In this document: one piece after another, positions 33,201 to 41,368 of the stretch
How positions within the stretch are numbered: position 1 is the stretch's first letter
How the letters are laid out: the number at the start of each line of letters is the position of its first letter
Assembly: GCA_965203135.1 (NCBI GenBank)
Contig: CBDBBO010000001.1
Span: 1,674,001 to 1,738,000, forward strand
Origin: CATOSD01 sp965203135
Lineage (GTDB): Bacteria; Chloroflexota; Dehalococcoidia; Lucifugimonadales; CATOSD01
Direction of reading: 5' to 3'
DNA length: 64,000 bases
Made by a program: the position numbers and the translations under genes
The notes under the pieces: model-generated
Databases searched by the model: none
Seen by the model: only the letters and a program-made list of their open reading frames with translations
Told to the model about the DNA's origin: nothing

Positions 33201-35091
33201 CGACGAGGAGTTACCGGTCGAGCCGCTTGACGAGGACGCGCCCATACCGCTGCTCGACGAGTGGCCAGGTCTCAAGCCTCACATCACGGTACAGCAAGGC
33301 AGTCTCGATTTGGTTCGCTGTGACGGGTTTCGCACATTTGGCGGGGTTGAACCGGAATGTGTCCTGAGGGGCGGTATCGTGTACGTGGTTCGCCAATACG
33401 AGGAGGAGCGTGAGCTTCGGTCTGTGCTGCGGGAGATAGGCGTCAGTCTCAGAGAGAGCGAGATTAGACGGGTGCTCCTGGGTATCACTCCAGAAGACAT
33501 ACAGAAGGCACGGGCCAAGGTCAGGAACTGTGACACCGACGAGGAACGTCTTCTGGGGGCAGTGGGTGAACGAGCATTGAGGCGTGGGTTGCCGTCGGGG
33601 CTTCTCGCGATACTCGAAGAAGAGAGCCTCGGAGCGCTTCCGGGTGTTGAGGTTGCGAAAGCCGCTATCGCCACGTATCACACCGGCGCGCTGCGAGAGT
33701 ACCGCTACGCGATAGAGCACCTGGATCCTCCACGCCAGTGGGCAGGGCGATCCAGCGCAATCCAGTTCGTGCGCTCTCTCGGCTTCAGCGATGAGTGGGC
33801 CGGCGAATCAAACTCTCGGCAAGAGCCGTTCCTGGAAGTCGACGGCCCTCTCTCGCTTCCCAAACTCCATCCATACCAGCGTGTCGTCGTTGACAACACG
33901 AGAAGCCTGCTGCGCTCCGGCGGCGCACTCGGAGAACGACGAGGTATGATAAGCATGCCCACAGGCTCGGGCAAGACTCGCGTCGCGGTGCAAGCGATCG
34001 TCGAGGCTATGCGGAAGGACGGGTTCAAGGGCGGAGTCATCTGGGTTGCCGACCGCCGGGAACTCTGTGATCAGGCGGTGGAGGCTTGGAGGGAGGTATG
34101 GGCAAGCGAGGGCACTGAGAAGGCGCGGCTTCGAATCTCGAGGATGTGGGGAGGTCAGGCTAGACCGCGGCCAGACGCCGATATGCATGTTATTGTCGCG
34201 ACGATTCAGACGCTTTACGCCAAGACCATGTCTCCGGGGAACGATTACGACTTTCTAGCAGACTTCAAGCTGCTTGTGTTTGACGAAGCCCACCGGTCAA
34301 TATCGGCTTCATCTACCTCCGTAATGGAAGAATTGGGGCTGACACGGTGGCGAAGGGAGCATGAACCACTACTCATCGGCCTGACCGCGACGCCGTACAG
34401 GGGGCGCGACGAAGATGAGACACGGCGGCTCGTGAATCGCTATGGACGGAACCGGCTGGACTCCGGTGCGTTCAAAAGCGACCGCCCGGAGGACGTGATA
34501 TCGGAACTGCAATCCATGCGGGTGCTTGCGCGAGCCGACCACGACCTCATTGAGGGCGGCAAGTTTACAATGTCTCCAGACGAGCTGAAGCAATCACTGG
34601 ATACTCCTTGGTTGCCCCAAAGCGTCGAGAGCCGGATCGCCGGCAATGCCGAGCGGACCCGGCGCATCATCAGAGCATACCATGAGCACATCGGCTCAGA
34701 CTGGCCTGCCTTGGTGTTCGCGACGTCCGTAGAACACTCGCAGACGGTTGCTGCCTTGCTCACTCGCGATGGAATCAGGGCCCGCGCCGTAAGCGCGAAC
34801 ACCGAAGCTTCAGTTCGTAGGCGAATCGTGGAAGAGTTTCGGGCGGGTGAAATCGACGCGCTGGTGAACTACGGCATTTTCCGTGAGGGCTTCGACGCGC
34901 CGAGGACCAGGGCAATAGTTGTGGCTCGTCCGGTCTACAGCCCCAACCTGTACTTCCAGATGATTGGCAGGGGACTGAGGGGTGTGAAGAATGGTGGCAA
35001 CGATAGGTGTCTCATCCTCAACGTGAGAGACAACATCGCCAACTACCGGCGCAGTCTGGCGTTTTCCGAACTGGACTGGCTGTGGGACTGA
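30283..35091 (+). CDS. Sacsin-type GHKL ATPase fused to SF2 helicase (defence-like)
   Basis: A 1602-residue protein. After a very basic, disordered N-terminus (SKRSRRKKQRRKEKRR), a sacsin-like GHKL domain is visible at about 150-250: AYRQLFELVQNSADALADL (N-box), YLYCADDGRAID (G1) and EIGRFGLGFKSVPGV (G2). A long middle region (about 250-1180) has no recognised domain. The C-terminal 400 residues are an SF2 helicase: Walker A MPTGSGKTRVAVQ (about 1224), VFDEAHRS (about 1331), IGLTATPYRGRD, and motif VI MIGRGLRG (about 1560). It should couple ATP-dependent conformational change to nucleic-acid remodelling. It stands alone. ATG 30283 after AGGTGAG. A/T-richer than neighbouring metabolic genes. 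Confidence 0.85.
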   Translation: MSKRSRRKKQRRKEKRRNAPEVRLEREPSVNSGPQASTSPIGNVRRPILNPWGSPVRSQPSSTEKTQRKDWTPMRHASADLAYTDRKGPTEELDPIPPTIEDSTQTEWAGPSGPIGVYIDEERRGTLSAYRSQPNLVDEHANHEQDTARGGYAYRQLFELVQNSADALADLDGGRIELRLTSDYLYCADDGRAIDSDGVRALMFSHLSPKRGTAEIGRFGLGFKSVPGVTDSPEFFSRSGSFRFDVERAREEIRRVAPDAERYPALRLPVAIDPLPEMEADTVLRDLADWATNIVRLPLKPGARESLLQQAKDFPPEFLLFVEHVSELNIQADSDAQRSIRLRRLGDFRKPANGDQRPSMKVAVPKLIRESDFHVLADGDKEAQWMVVSTVHKLSEDARADSRSLDDATEVEIKWAAPVERLNEPGRFWAFFPTQTSSLLAGILNAPWKTNEDRQNLLPGVYNDELIDAAAAMVAKAVPRLSNKSVPARHLDALPRREEAGDSEHSKRLRDQLQANLRGVRIVPDQLGILHRPTELMYAPTEITDPRRGAARALGRWGEYEGRPKNWAHHSALTRNRLAAIRSVMPNRVVRSSYGGVTFTTQHGPVKLEVATVDEWLQALVDDADIPERHLERSATAIQTAALIPEAIRQGNSLGRIVLTTRGSWVEPDPESVFLGGGFGGGSATVVHPQLEADPETLSALKALGIGPASAETELSAAADKLLVYRPYYRGTPPDGDWLSFWRLARNVEHDTAYEIIQAHEHWQSSLRVRTIAEVWRSLNHALLPGPIIPADGSGDPDMAIDIRFHEADLSLLRQLGAVDTPSAGRELSLEHMWRFRGKCRSTFIRSAESEVGHSPRDHMLNFEILATTSGPLDVLELLSEYQNAEYTWRLLSLRDTYSQWTMRHDTRDIYPPMDFDSPALEVLREHGRIVTDEGIRPLSDGLGNPPKDIAVLRKLLSHPQADRIREAFGLPDDEELPVEPLDEDAPIPLLDEWPGLKPHITVQQGSLDLVRCDGFRTFGGVEPECVLRGGIVYVVRQYEEERELRSVLREIGVSLRESEIRRVLLGITPEDIQKARAKVRNCDTDEERLLGAVGERALRRGLPSGLLAILEEESLGALPGVEVAKAAIATYHTGALREYRYAIEHLDPPRQWAGRSSAIQFVRSLGFSDEWAGESNSRQEPFLEVDGPLSLPKLHPYQRVVVDNTRSLLRSGGALGERRGMISMPTGSGKTRVAVQAIVEAMRKDGFKGGVIWVADRRELCDQAVEAWREVWASEGTEKARLRISRMWGGQARPRPDADMHVIVATIQTLYAKTMSPGNDYDFLADFKLLVFDEAHRSISASSTSVMEELGLTRWRREHEPLLIGLTATPYRGRDEDETRRLVNRYGRNRLDSGAFKSDRPEDVISELQSMRVLARADHDLIEGGKFTMSPDELKQSLDTPWLPQSVESRIAGNAERTRRIIRAYHEHIGSDWPALVFATSVEHSQTVAALLTRDGIRARAVSANTEASVRRRIVEEFRAGEIDALVNYGIFREGFDAPRTRAIVVARPVYSPNLYFQMIGRGLRGVKNGGNDRCLILNVRDNIANYRRSLAFSELDWLWD

Positions 35092-35092
35092 C

Positions 35093-35398
35093 CAAAACCC
35101 CTGTCCCAAAGCATCCCCAATCGCGTAACCCAAACGCCACACACTTGCTCTTCCACAGGCCCACTGCCGCCACCCATTTGCGCTACTCTGCCACACAAAT
35201 TCCCGCTTTCAGGCCCACTCCCACCACATTATGTCAAGTGGCCCTGCCTCGCGCCGACAAGTCGGCGGATTCACCCTGGCGTAGCGGCGAGTCTCCGACC
35301 CTTCCGTTCCGAGCGTAGCCGAGTAATCTGGGGCGTTTACCCGCGCCTATGACCCTGAACAACACCCTCTTGATTCTATAGTACGTGCGTGCTATTTT
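35093..35398 (-). repeat. Diverged dispersed element, right copy (inverted relative to 16561-16805)
   Basis: Reverse complement shows the same ends as the left copy: AGCACGCACGTACTATAGAA then TCAAGAGGGTG, and GTGTGGCGTTTGGGTTACGC then GATTGGGG. The interior is longer, apparently because a dispersed GAGCGTAGCCGAG repeat has inserted (35301-35329). It begins directly after the sacsin-helicase stop codon. Confidence 0.65.
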
Positions 35399-35704
35399 CT
35401 ACTTGGCAGGCGCTGTGACCGCCCGTTGGCGGCATGGGAAAGCCAGAATCCGGCCCGGCACCACCGTCGCGTTCTGCGACATTATGGCGTCCTGCCAGTG
35501 ACAGACCCTGACTCCGGTGTACTGCGCGAATGACAAGAGAATCGAACCGCCCAGCTACGGGATGCATCAAAATGCATCAGAATGCAACGAATTTTCGTAA
35601 AGCCACGCCCAAAGGCTCAATCGCAGATCGGATTCCTTCAATCCTGACCCTCTCTTCTGTCCGGAGGGGGGGAATGAAGAGGTCCTGCCATCTTCGGGGC
35701 GGCG

Positions 35705-35733
35705 TTGCGATTGATTTAGCTTTCCCTTATACT
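35705..35733 (+). promoter_or_regulatory. Promoter of the ammonium transporter gene
   Basis: TTGCGA (35705-35710) and TATACT (35728-35733) with a 17-base spacer, about 110 bases upstream of the TTG start. No nitrogen-regulator site was identified. Confidence 0.55.
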
Positions 35734-35846
35734 TGGCTCGGATTCCCCGCCAAGCCCTGCACGGCGCGGCTCGCGGTTCTCCGGTGGGCCGCCCCTCCCG
35801 GGTCTTTTGCGCGGTCATCCCCCAACCCAGGATTCGAGGTGAGGCT

Positions 35847-37292
35847 TTGAACGTCCCCGGCATTTCGCGACACTTCCACTCTACCCTGTTCACCGACCTC
35901 TTGCGTCCTGGCAATCGTCGTTTTCGGGCGCTTGCCATCGTCGCCGTCGCGCTTGGCGCGGTGGGGTTGTTCGCGGCAAGGCCCGCCATCGCCAACGCCG
36001 CGACGGACGCCGAGACCGCGTTCGTCCTAAACACATTCGCCTTCCTTGTGTGGGGCGCGCTGGTGATGTGGATGTGCGCCGGCTTCACCATGCTCGAAGC
36101 GGGCTCGGTGCGTACCAAGAACGCGGCGATGATCTGCCTGAAGAACATCGGCCTGTACTCCATTGCGGGGCTGGCCTACTTCGTCATCGGCTACAACCTG
36201 ATGTACGGCGATCTGATCGGCGGCTTCATCGGCGAATTCAAGCTGTTCTACGGCTCGACGGCGGGTGAGGTCACGCTGGTTGGAGCAGAGGGGGCCGCGG
36301 CCGCCGCCGCTGCCGCGGAGGTGGTCGGCGAACAGGACTACGCGACGATGTCCGACTGGTTCTTCCAGATGGTGTTCGTGGCGACGACGGCGTCCATCAT
36401 ATCGGGCGCGATCGCAGAGCGCGTCAAGCTGTGGAGCTTCTTTATCTTCACACTCATTCTCACCGCGTTTCTGTACCCCGTGGTGGGCGCATGGACGTGG
36501 GGCGGCGGCTGGCTGAACGAGATGGGGTTCCAGGATTTCGCGGGCTCGACCATAGTGCACAGCACCGGCGGGTGGGCGGCGCTGGCCGGCATCATCGTCG
36601 CCGGTCCGCGGCTGGGCAGGTTCCGCCGGGACGGCAGCGTCCGCGCGAGGCCGCCCTCCAACGTGCTGGTGGTGACGCTCGGCGTGTTCATTCTCTGGTT
36701 CGGGTGGTTCGGATTCAACGGCGGCTCGGTGCTGAAGCTGGGAGACGCCGCCAGCGCGGTGAACATGGCCAACGTGCTGGTGAACACCAACCTGGCCGCC
36801 GCGGCGGGGGTGATAACGGCCATTGCGATTTCGAGGCCGATATTCGGGCGCATTGACCTGTTCGCCGGGTTGAACGGCGCACTCGCGGGCCTGGTCGCGA
36901 TAACCGCCGGCCCCGACTTTACGGACCACTACTGGGCAATTATCATCGGCGCGATCGGCTCTGTCATCTGCACGCTTGGAATCAAGCTGCTCGAGGTGGT
37001 GAAGCTCGACGACGTGGTGGGGGCGATACCCGCGCACCTGTTCGCGGGCGTCTGGGGCACGCTGGCCGTGAGCATCGCGGCCGGCGGCGATCTGCTCGTG
37101 CAGTTGGTAGGAGTTCTCGCCATCGGAGCGCTGGTATTCGTCGTGTCGTACGCCGTGTGGCAGGTGCTGCACTGGACGCTGAGCGTGCGCGTAACGGCCG
37201 ACGTGGAGCGTCTTGGCCAGGACAGCGCGGAGCTTGGCATGGAGAGCTACCCCGAGTTCGTGCTGATGCCCGAAGAGGACGACGAGGAGTAG
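35847..37292 (+). CDS. amt: Ammonium transporter (Amt family)
   Basis: A 481-residue integral membrane protein with a signal-like N-terminus (ALAIVAVALGAVGLF) and eleven expected helices. Landmarks are FVLNTFAFLVWGALVMWMCAGFTMLEAGSVRTKNA, FFQMVFVATTASIISGAIAER, FAGSTIVHSTGGWAALAG and WFGFNGGS, all Amt signatures; the pore His pair appears in STIVHSTGG and PAHLFAGVWG. It ends in an acidic cytoplasmic tail (PEEDDEE). TTG 35847 is chosen because GAGGTGAG lies 5 bases upstream and the protein aligns from there. The alpha-E gene follows 6 bases later. A glnB partner is not seen. Confidence 0.93.
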   Translation: MNVPGISRHFHSTLFTDLLRPGNRRFRALAIVAVALGAVGLFAARPAIANAATDAETAFVLNTFAFLVWGALVMWMCAGFTMLEAGSVRTKNAAMICLKNIGLYSIAGLAYFVIGYNLMYGDLIGGFIGEFKLFYGSTAGEVTLVGAEGAAAAAAAAEVVGEQDYATMSDWFFQMVFVATTASIISGAIAERVKLWSFFIFTLILTAFLYPVVGAWTWGGGWLNEMGFQDFAGSTIVHSTGGWAALAGIIVAGPRLGRFRRDGSVRARPPSNVLVVTLGVFILWFGWFGFNGGSVLKLGDAASAVNMANVLVNTNLAAAAGVITAIAISRPIFGRIDLFAGLNGALAGLVAITAGPDFTDHYWAIIIGAIGSVICTLGIKLLEVVKLDDVVGAIPAHLFAGVWGTLAVSIAAGGDLLVQLVGVLAIGALVFVVSYAVWQVLHWTLSVRVTADVERLGQDSAELGMESYPEFVLMPEEDDEE

Positions 37293-37298
37293 CGGCGG

Positions 37299-38267
37299 AT
37301 GCTGTCCCGCAGCGCCCAGGGACTCTACTGGCTGGGCCGCTACCTGGAGCGGGCGGAGCACCTGTGCCGCCTGCTCCAGCTCCAGACCGAGGCGCTCGTG
37401 GACAGGCCCATCCAGGAGATTTATCACGGCTGGCGCCGGATATACCGCTGCATCGGAGCCCAGCCGACGGTCGGCCTGTTCGATCCGGGGGCAGATGACA
37501 ACTACACCCTGGCCGACTCGTACACGCTGGCCGACGAGTTGACGTTCGAGCGCTCGAATCCCGCGTCGGTGTGGAGTTGCTTCGCGCTGGGCCGGGAGAA
37601 CGCCCGGCAGATGCGGCACTGCATCAGCGCGGAGATGTGGACGTCGCTGAACGTCCCATACCTGCGGCTGCGGGAGATGTCGATCCAGAATATATGGGCG
37701 ACCTCGCCGGAGAGCTTCTACGCGCAGACCGCCGCGGACGTCAACACCTTCAATGGCGTCGCCGGAGCGACGATGTATCGCGACGAGGGCTGGCGCTTTC
37801 TGCAGCTCGGGCAGTTCGTCGAACGCTCGCAACTCACGGCTTCGCTGCTGCTGGCTCAGATGGGCATAGACGCCCCTGAGCTGGAAGACACCTACGCCGG
37901 CTGGAACGGCCTGCTGCGGATTTACCATGCCTCCGAGATTTACGCGAGCAACTACGGTGTGGAGGTGCAGCCCGGCCAGGTTCTGGACCTGCTCGCCACA
38001 GACCCGCAACTGCCAAACTCGCTATGCCGTTCCATCGACAAGGTGTCGGAGGAGATTGGTCACCTGGCGGCCGGTCCCGACCAGGCGTCCAACGGCGCCG
38101 CGCGGCGCCTGACGGGTCGTGCGCGGGCCATGGTCCACTACGATTGGGCCGACGTGGACGACCATCGGGGTCTGCTGGAGCGCGTGCGGGGATTCTGCCG
38201 CGATCTGCACGGCCTGGTGGTTACCGCCTACTTCGACTATCCCATAGGGGATTGGCCCGCGCGCTGA
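37299..38267 (+). CDS. Alpha-E domain protein
   Basis: A 322-residue alpha-helical protein of the alpha-E family (formerly DUF403). It begins MLSRSAQGLYWLGRYLERAEHLCRLLQ and carries AQTAADVNTFNGVAGATMYRDEGWRFLQLGQFVERSQLTASLL; LGRYLERAE is the family signature. These proteins normally work with circularly permuted ATP-grasp enzymes; the only one in the window is at 24042. ATG 37299 after GAGGAGTAGCG, translationally close to amt (6 bases), so likely in one transcript. Function in the pathway is unknown. Confidence 0.9.
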   Translation: MLSRSAQGLYWLGRYLERAEHLCRLLQLQTEALVDRPIQEIYHGWRRIYRCIGAQPTVGLFDPGADDNYTLADSYTLADELTFERSNPASVWSCFALGRENARQMRHCISAEMWTSLNVPYLRLREMSIQNIWATSPESFYAQTAADVNTFNGVAGATMYRDEGWRFLQLGQFVERSQLTASLLLAQMGIDAPELEDTYAGWNGLLRIYHASEIYASNYGVEVQPGQVLDLLATDPQLPNSLCRSIDKVSEEIGHLAAGPDQASNGAARRLTGRARAMVHYDWADVDDHRGLLERVRGFCRDLHGLVVTAYFDYPIGDWPAR

Positions 38268-38289
38268 CCAGGCGGGACGGTGTGCGTAA

Positions 38290-38886
38290 GTGAAGACCGC
38301 CTCGCAAATAGTCCTGGCGCTGGCCGCCGTCCTGGCTTTGGCCGGAGGCGTGTTCCTGGCTGTGAGAAGCCTGCCCCAAGACGACCAACCGGTCAGGATA
38401 GTGCTGCCCGACGAGTCCGAGACCGCTGAGGTCAAGGTGTACGTTACCGGCGCGGTGAACGCCCCGGGGGTGTACACGCTGTTCGAGGGCGCACGGCTGG
38501 CCGACGCCGTCGAGGCGGCCGGAGGCGGAACGGACCGGGCCGACATGCAGGCCGTCAACCTTGCCCTGCGCGTGAAGGACGAGGACTACTGGCACATTCC
38601 GGAGCTGCGCGATGACGCCGTGACGTCCGAGCCCGTGCCGCGGGCCGGCGCCTCCGGACAGGCCGCGCCGGACCCACATTCGCGGCCCGGGGCCAAGCTG
38701 GACATCAACTCCGCGCAGGTCGACGCGCTGATGGCACTGCCCGGCATCGGCGAGGTCCGGGCAAATGCGATAGTGCGCCACAGGGAGCAGTACGGCGACT
38801 ACGCGAGCGTCGACGACCTGCTGGGCGTGCCGGGTATAGGCCCCGCTACGCTGAACGCCGTGCGGGACCTGGTGGAGGTGCGATGA
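38290..38886 (+). CDS. comEA: Competence protein ComEA (DNA-binding)
   Basis: A 198-residue protein with an N-terminal membrane anchor (IVLALAAVLALAGGVFLAV, about 7-25), an SLBB domain (VKVYVTGAVNAPGVYTLFEGARLADAVEAAGG, about 48-80) and a C-terminal double helix-hairpin-helix (LDINSAQVDALMALPGIGEVRANAIV, then YASVDDLLGVPGIGPATLNAV). ComEA binds incoming DNA outside the membrane for delivery to ComEC, which is encoded about 5.6 kb downstream on the same strand. GTG start at 38290. Four unrelated metabolic genes and an MscS gene lie between the two competence genes. Confidence 0.9.
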   Translation: MKTASQIVLALAAVLALAGGVFLAVRSLPQDDQPVRIVLPDESETAEVKVYVTGAVNAPGVYTLFEGARLADAVEAAGGGTDRADMQAVNLALRVKDEDYWHIPELRDDAVTSEPVPRAGASGQAAPDPHSRPGAKLDINSAQVDALMALPGIGEVRANAIVRHREQYGDYASVDDLLGVPGIGPATLNAVRDLVEVR

Positions 38887-38920
38887 CGTGAGGGAATGAC
38901 GATGAGTCACGGAACGAGCC

Positions 38921-40099
38921 ATGCTGCCTGACGTTATAACGGACTCCCACCTGTACAGCGCGCTGGCGGTGGTCGCCGTCTTCGTGGTGCTGCAGGTCGG
39001 CGCGCTGATCGCCAATCTCGTGCTCAAGGCGCTCATCCGGCGCGCGGAAGGACGGGCGCCAGGCGGATACGCCGCGCAGGTGCTCTCCTCGATTCGCGGG
39101 CCGGTGGTGCTGGGGATGGTGGCGCTGGGGTTCTTCGCCGCGACCTTCGTGGTCGATCAGCTCGAACTGCCTCCGTTCACCGCGCTGGAGGGACTGACGA
39201 CGTGGGTCACCAACTTCTGGCTCGTGGCGACCATATTGATGGTGACCTACGCCGCGGCCAAGGTAGTCGAGGTGGCGATAACGTGGTACGGCCACAACGT
39301 GATGAGCCGTACCGAGACCAACCTGGACGACAGGCTACTGGGGCCGCTGAGGCGTGTTGTTCCCTGGATCATCTACGTGGTCGGGCTACTCGTTGCGCTG
39401 GACAGCATCGGCGTGTCCATAAGTCCACTGCTCGCCGGCCTGGGCATAGCCGGCCTGGCGGTCGCGTTGGCCATTCAGCCGACGTTGAACAATTTCCTCT
39501 CCGGCACGTACATAGTCGCGGAGGACATTTTCGAGGAGGGAGACTTCATCGAGTTGGAGAGCGGCTTTTCGGGCTTTGTGATAGACGTGGGTTGGCGTAG
39601 CACGAAGCTGCGCAGCTTCATGAACAACTTCGTGGTCATCCCGAACGCCAAGCTCGTGGACAGCATCATCACGAACCTCAACCGGCCCCAGCCTCCGGTG
39701 AACGTGATCGTCTACTGCGGCGTGAGCTACGATGAGGACCTGGATGAGGTGGAGCGCATAGCCACAGAGGCGTCGGCGCATGTAATCCAAGAGTCCGAGC
39801 ACGCCATCAAGACTGAGGCGCCCTTCTTCGGATTCGAGACGTTCGGAGAATCGAACGTCGTATTCTGGGTGTTCGTGCAGGCCACGGACCGCCTGGGCAG
39901 CTTCGTGTTGCAGCACGAGATCGTAAAGGGCCTGCACGCGCGATTCAGGCGTGAGGGCATAGTCATCAACTACCCGGTGCGCAAGCTGGTATACTCGCCC
40001 GACGGCGCGGACCTTCCGCCGCGTGCGGCCTGGGCCGCCCGGGAGGCGGCGCGAGCCAGGGAGGAAGCGGGGCGGCCGCGACCGGAAAGCGAGGCGTAG
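38921..40099 (+). CDS. Small-conductance mechanosensitive channel (MscS family)
   Basis: A 392-residue protein with an N-terminal helix (YSALAVVAVFVVLQVGALIAN), three or more further helices and the MscS core: IIYVVGLLVALDSIGVSISPLLAGLGIAGLAVALAIQ, then PTLNNFLSGTYIVAEDIFEEGD and DVGWRSTKLRSFMNNFVVIPN. These form the pore-lining TM3 and cytosolic vestibule. It releases solutes on hypo-osmotic shock. ATG 38921 with GGAACGAG upstream, 34 bases after comEA. It ends in a Pro/Arg/Glu-rich tail. Confidence 0.9.
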   Translation: MLPDVITDSHLYSALAVVAVFVVLQVGALIANLVLKALIRRAEGRAPGGYAAQVLSSIRGPVVLGMVALGFFAATFVVDQLELPPFTALEGLTTWVTNFWLVATILMVTYAAAKVVEVAITWYGHNVMSRTETNLDDRLLGPLRRVVPWIIYVVGLLVALDSIGVSISPLLAGLGIAGLAVALAIQPTLNNFLSGTYIVAEDIFEEGDFIELESGFSGFVIDVGWRSTKLRSFMNNFVVIPNAKLVDSIITNLNRPQPPVNVIVYCGVSYDEDLDEVERIATEASAHVIQESEHAIKTEAPFFGFETFGESNVVFWVFVQATDRLGSFVLQHEIVKGLHARFRREGIVINYPVRKLVYSPDGADLPPRAAWAAREAARAREEAGRPRPESEA

Positions 40100-40104
40100 C
40101 TGAC

Positions 40105-41336
40105 GTGGGCCAGGTGCTGTTCGACAACTGTACGCTGCTGGACACGCCTACGGGGCAGATGCTCGAGGGGCGTCGGGTCCTCGTGGTGGACGACCGGGTG
40201 GAGGAGGTGTCGGACTCGCCGATTTCGGCGCCCAATGCCAGGCGCATAGACGTTGGCGGCAGGACGCTGATGCCCGGCATGATAGACGCGCACGTGCACT
40301 GCACCGCGGCGACCATGAACCTGGCGAACATGGCTTACATGCCCGCGACGCTAATGGCGCACGAGGCGGCCGCGATTCTGCGCGGCATGCTGGCGCGGGG
40401 ATTCACCACGATACGTGACGCGGCGGGCGCGGACCGGGGCCTTGCGGCAGCCGTGGACAAGGGACTGGTGCACGGCCCGCGCATATATTACGCGGGTCGG
40501 GCGCTGAGCCAGACAGGGGGACACGGAGACCTCGCGTCCATCCCGGACGAGCCGGAGCTGTGCGCCTGCTCGATCAAGTCCACCTGGATGGCGCACGTGG
40601 TGGATGGAGTGGACGGGGTTCGCAGGGCCGCGCGCGAGGAGCTGCGCCGGGGGGCGCACGCCATCAAGATCATGGCGTCGGGGGGCGTGGCCTCGCCGAC
40701 AGACCCAGTCAGGAACACGCAGTACTCGCGCGAGGAGCTACGCGCCATCGTGGAGGAGACCGAGGCGTTCCACACCTACGCCTTCGCGCACGCTTACAGC
40801 GCGGAGGCCATCACCCGCGCGATCGAGGCGGGGGTGCGCACTATCGAGCACGGCAATCTCATCGACGACGACGCGGCGCGACTGATGGCGCAGCGCGGCG
40901 CGTTCATCGTGCCCACGCTGGTCACGTACCACACCATCAGTGAGTTCGGCCCTCTTTTGGCTTCCCGGAGGTCAGCCTGCGCAAGACCGACGAGGTGCTG
41001 GACATAGGTCTGGCCTCTCTGGAGATATGCAAGCGTGCGGGCGTGAGCATGGGGTTCGGCACCGACCTCCTGGGCGAGATGCACCCGCACCAGTCGCGGG
41101 AGTTCCTGATACGCTCGGAGGTGTTCAGTCCCTGGGAGATCATCCGGGACGCGACCGTCACCAACGCCCGCATCCTGCGCATGGAGGGGCAGCTCGGCGT
41201 GGTGGCGCCCGGCGCGCTCGCCGACGTGCTGATCGTCGACGGCGACCCCACGCGCGATCTGGGCGTGCTCCAGGGCCAGGGGGAGCACATACCCTTCGTG
41301 ATGAAGGCGGGCGAGATCCTCATCGACAGGCTGTAG
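40105..41336 (+). pseudogene. Imidazolonepropionase-like amidohydrolase, frameshifted
   Basis: The GTG-started frame (40105) gives MGQVLFDNCTLLDTPTGQML and PGMIDAHVHCTAATMN (metal HxH), AIKIMASGGVASPTD (Lys ligand), YAFAHAYSAEA and TIEHGN (His). It then leaves frame in a TTTT run near 40956 and reads nonsense to 41007. The remaining sequence, GFPEVSLRKTDEVLDIG through MGFGTDLLGEMHPHQSRE and ADVLIVDGDPTRDL, continues in another frame to 41336. One missing base explains it. With it restored the product would be about 410 residues, normal for the family. A true mutation or a sequencing/assembly error are both possible. Confidence 0.82.
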
Positions 41337-41368
41337 ACGAGCCAGTAAGGGCTTAGCAAGGAGGACCC

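Larger units (their letters stand above)
35092..35846. other. Intergenic region between the sacsin-helicase gene and the ammonium transporter
   Basis: Holds a diverged repeat element (35093-35398), a copy of the GAGCGTAGCCGAG repeat (35301-35329), and the promoter and 5-prime leader of the transporter. A short tandem of ATGCATCAGAATGCA type sequence lies at about 35562-35587. No gene found. Confidence 0.6.

Noticed and set aside
36027..38009. 660-codon minus-strand open frame over amt and alpha-E genes
   Set aside because: Antisense shadow of two well-identified genes.
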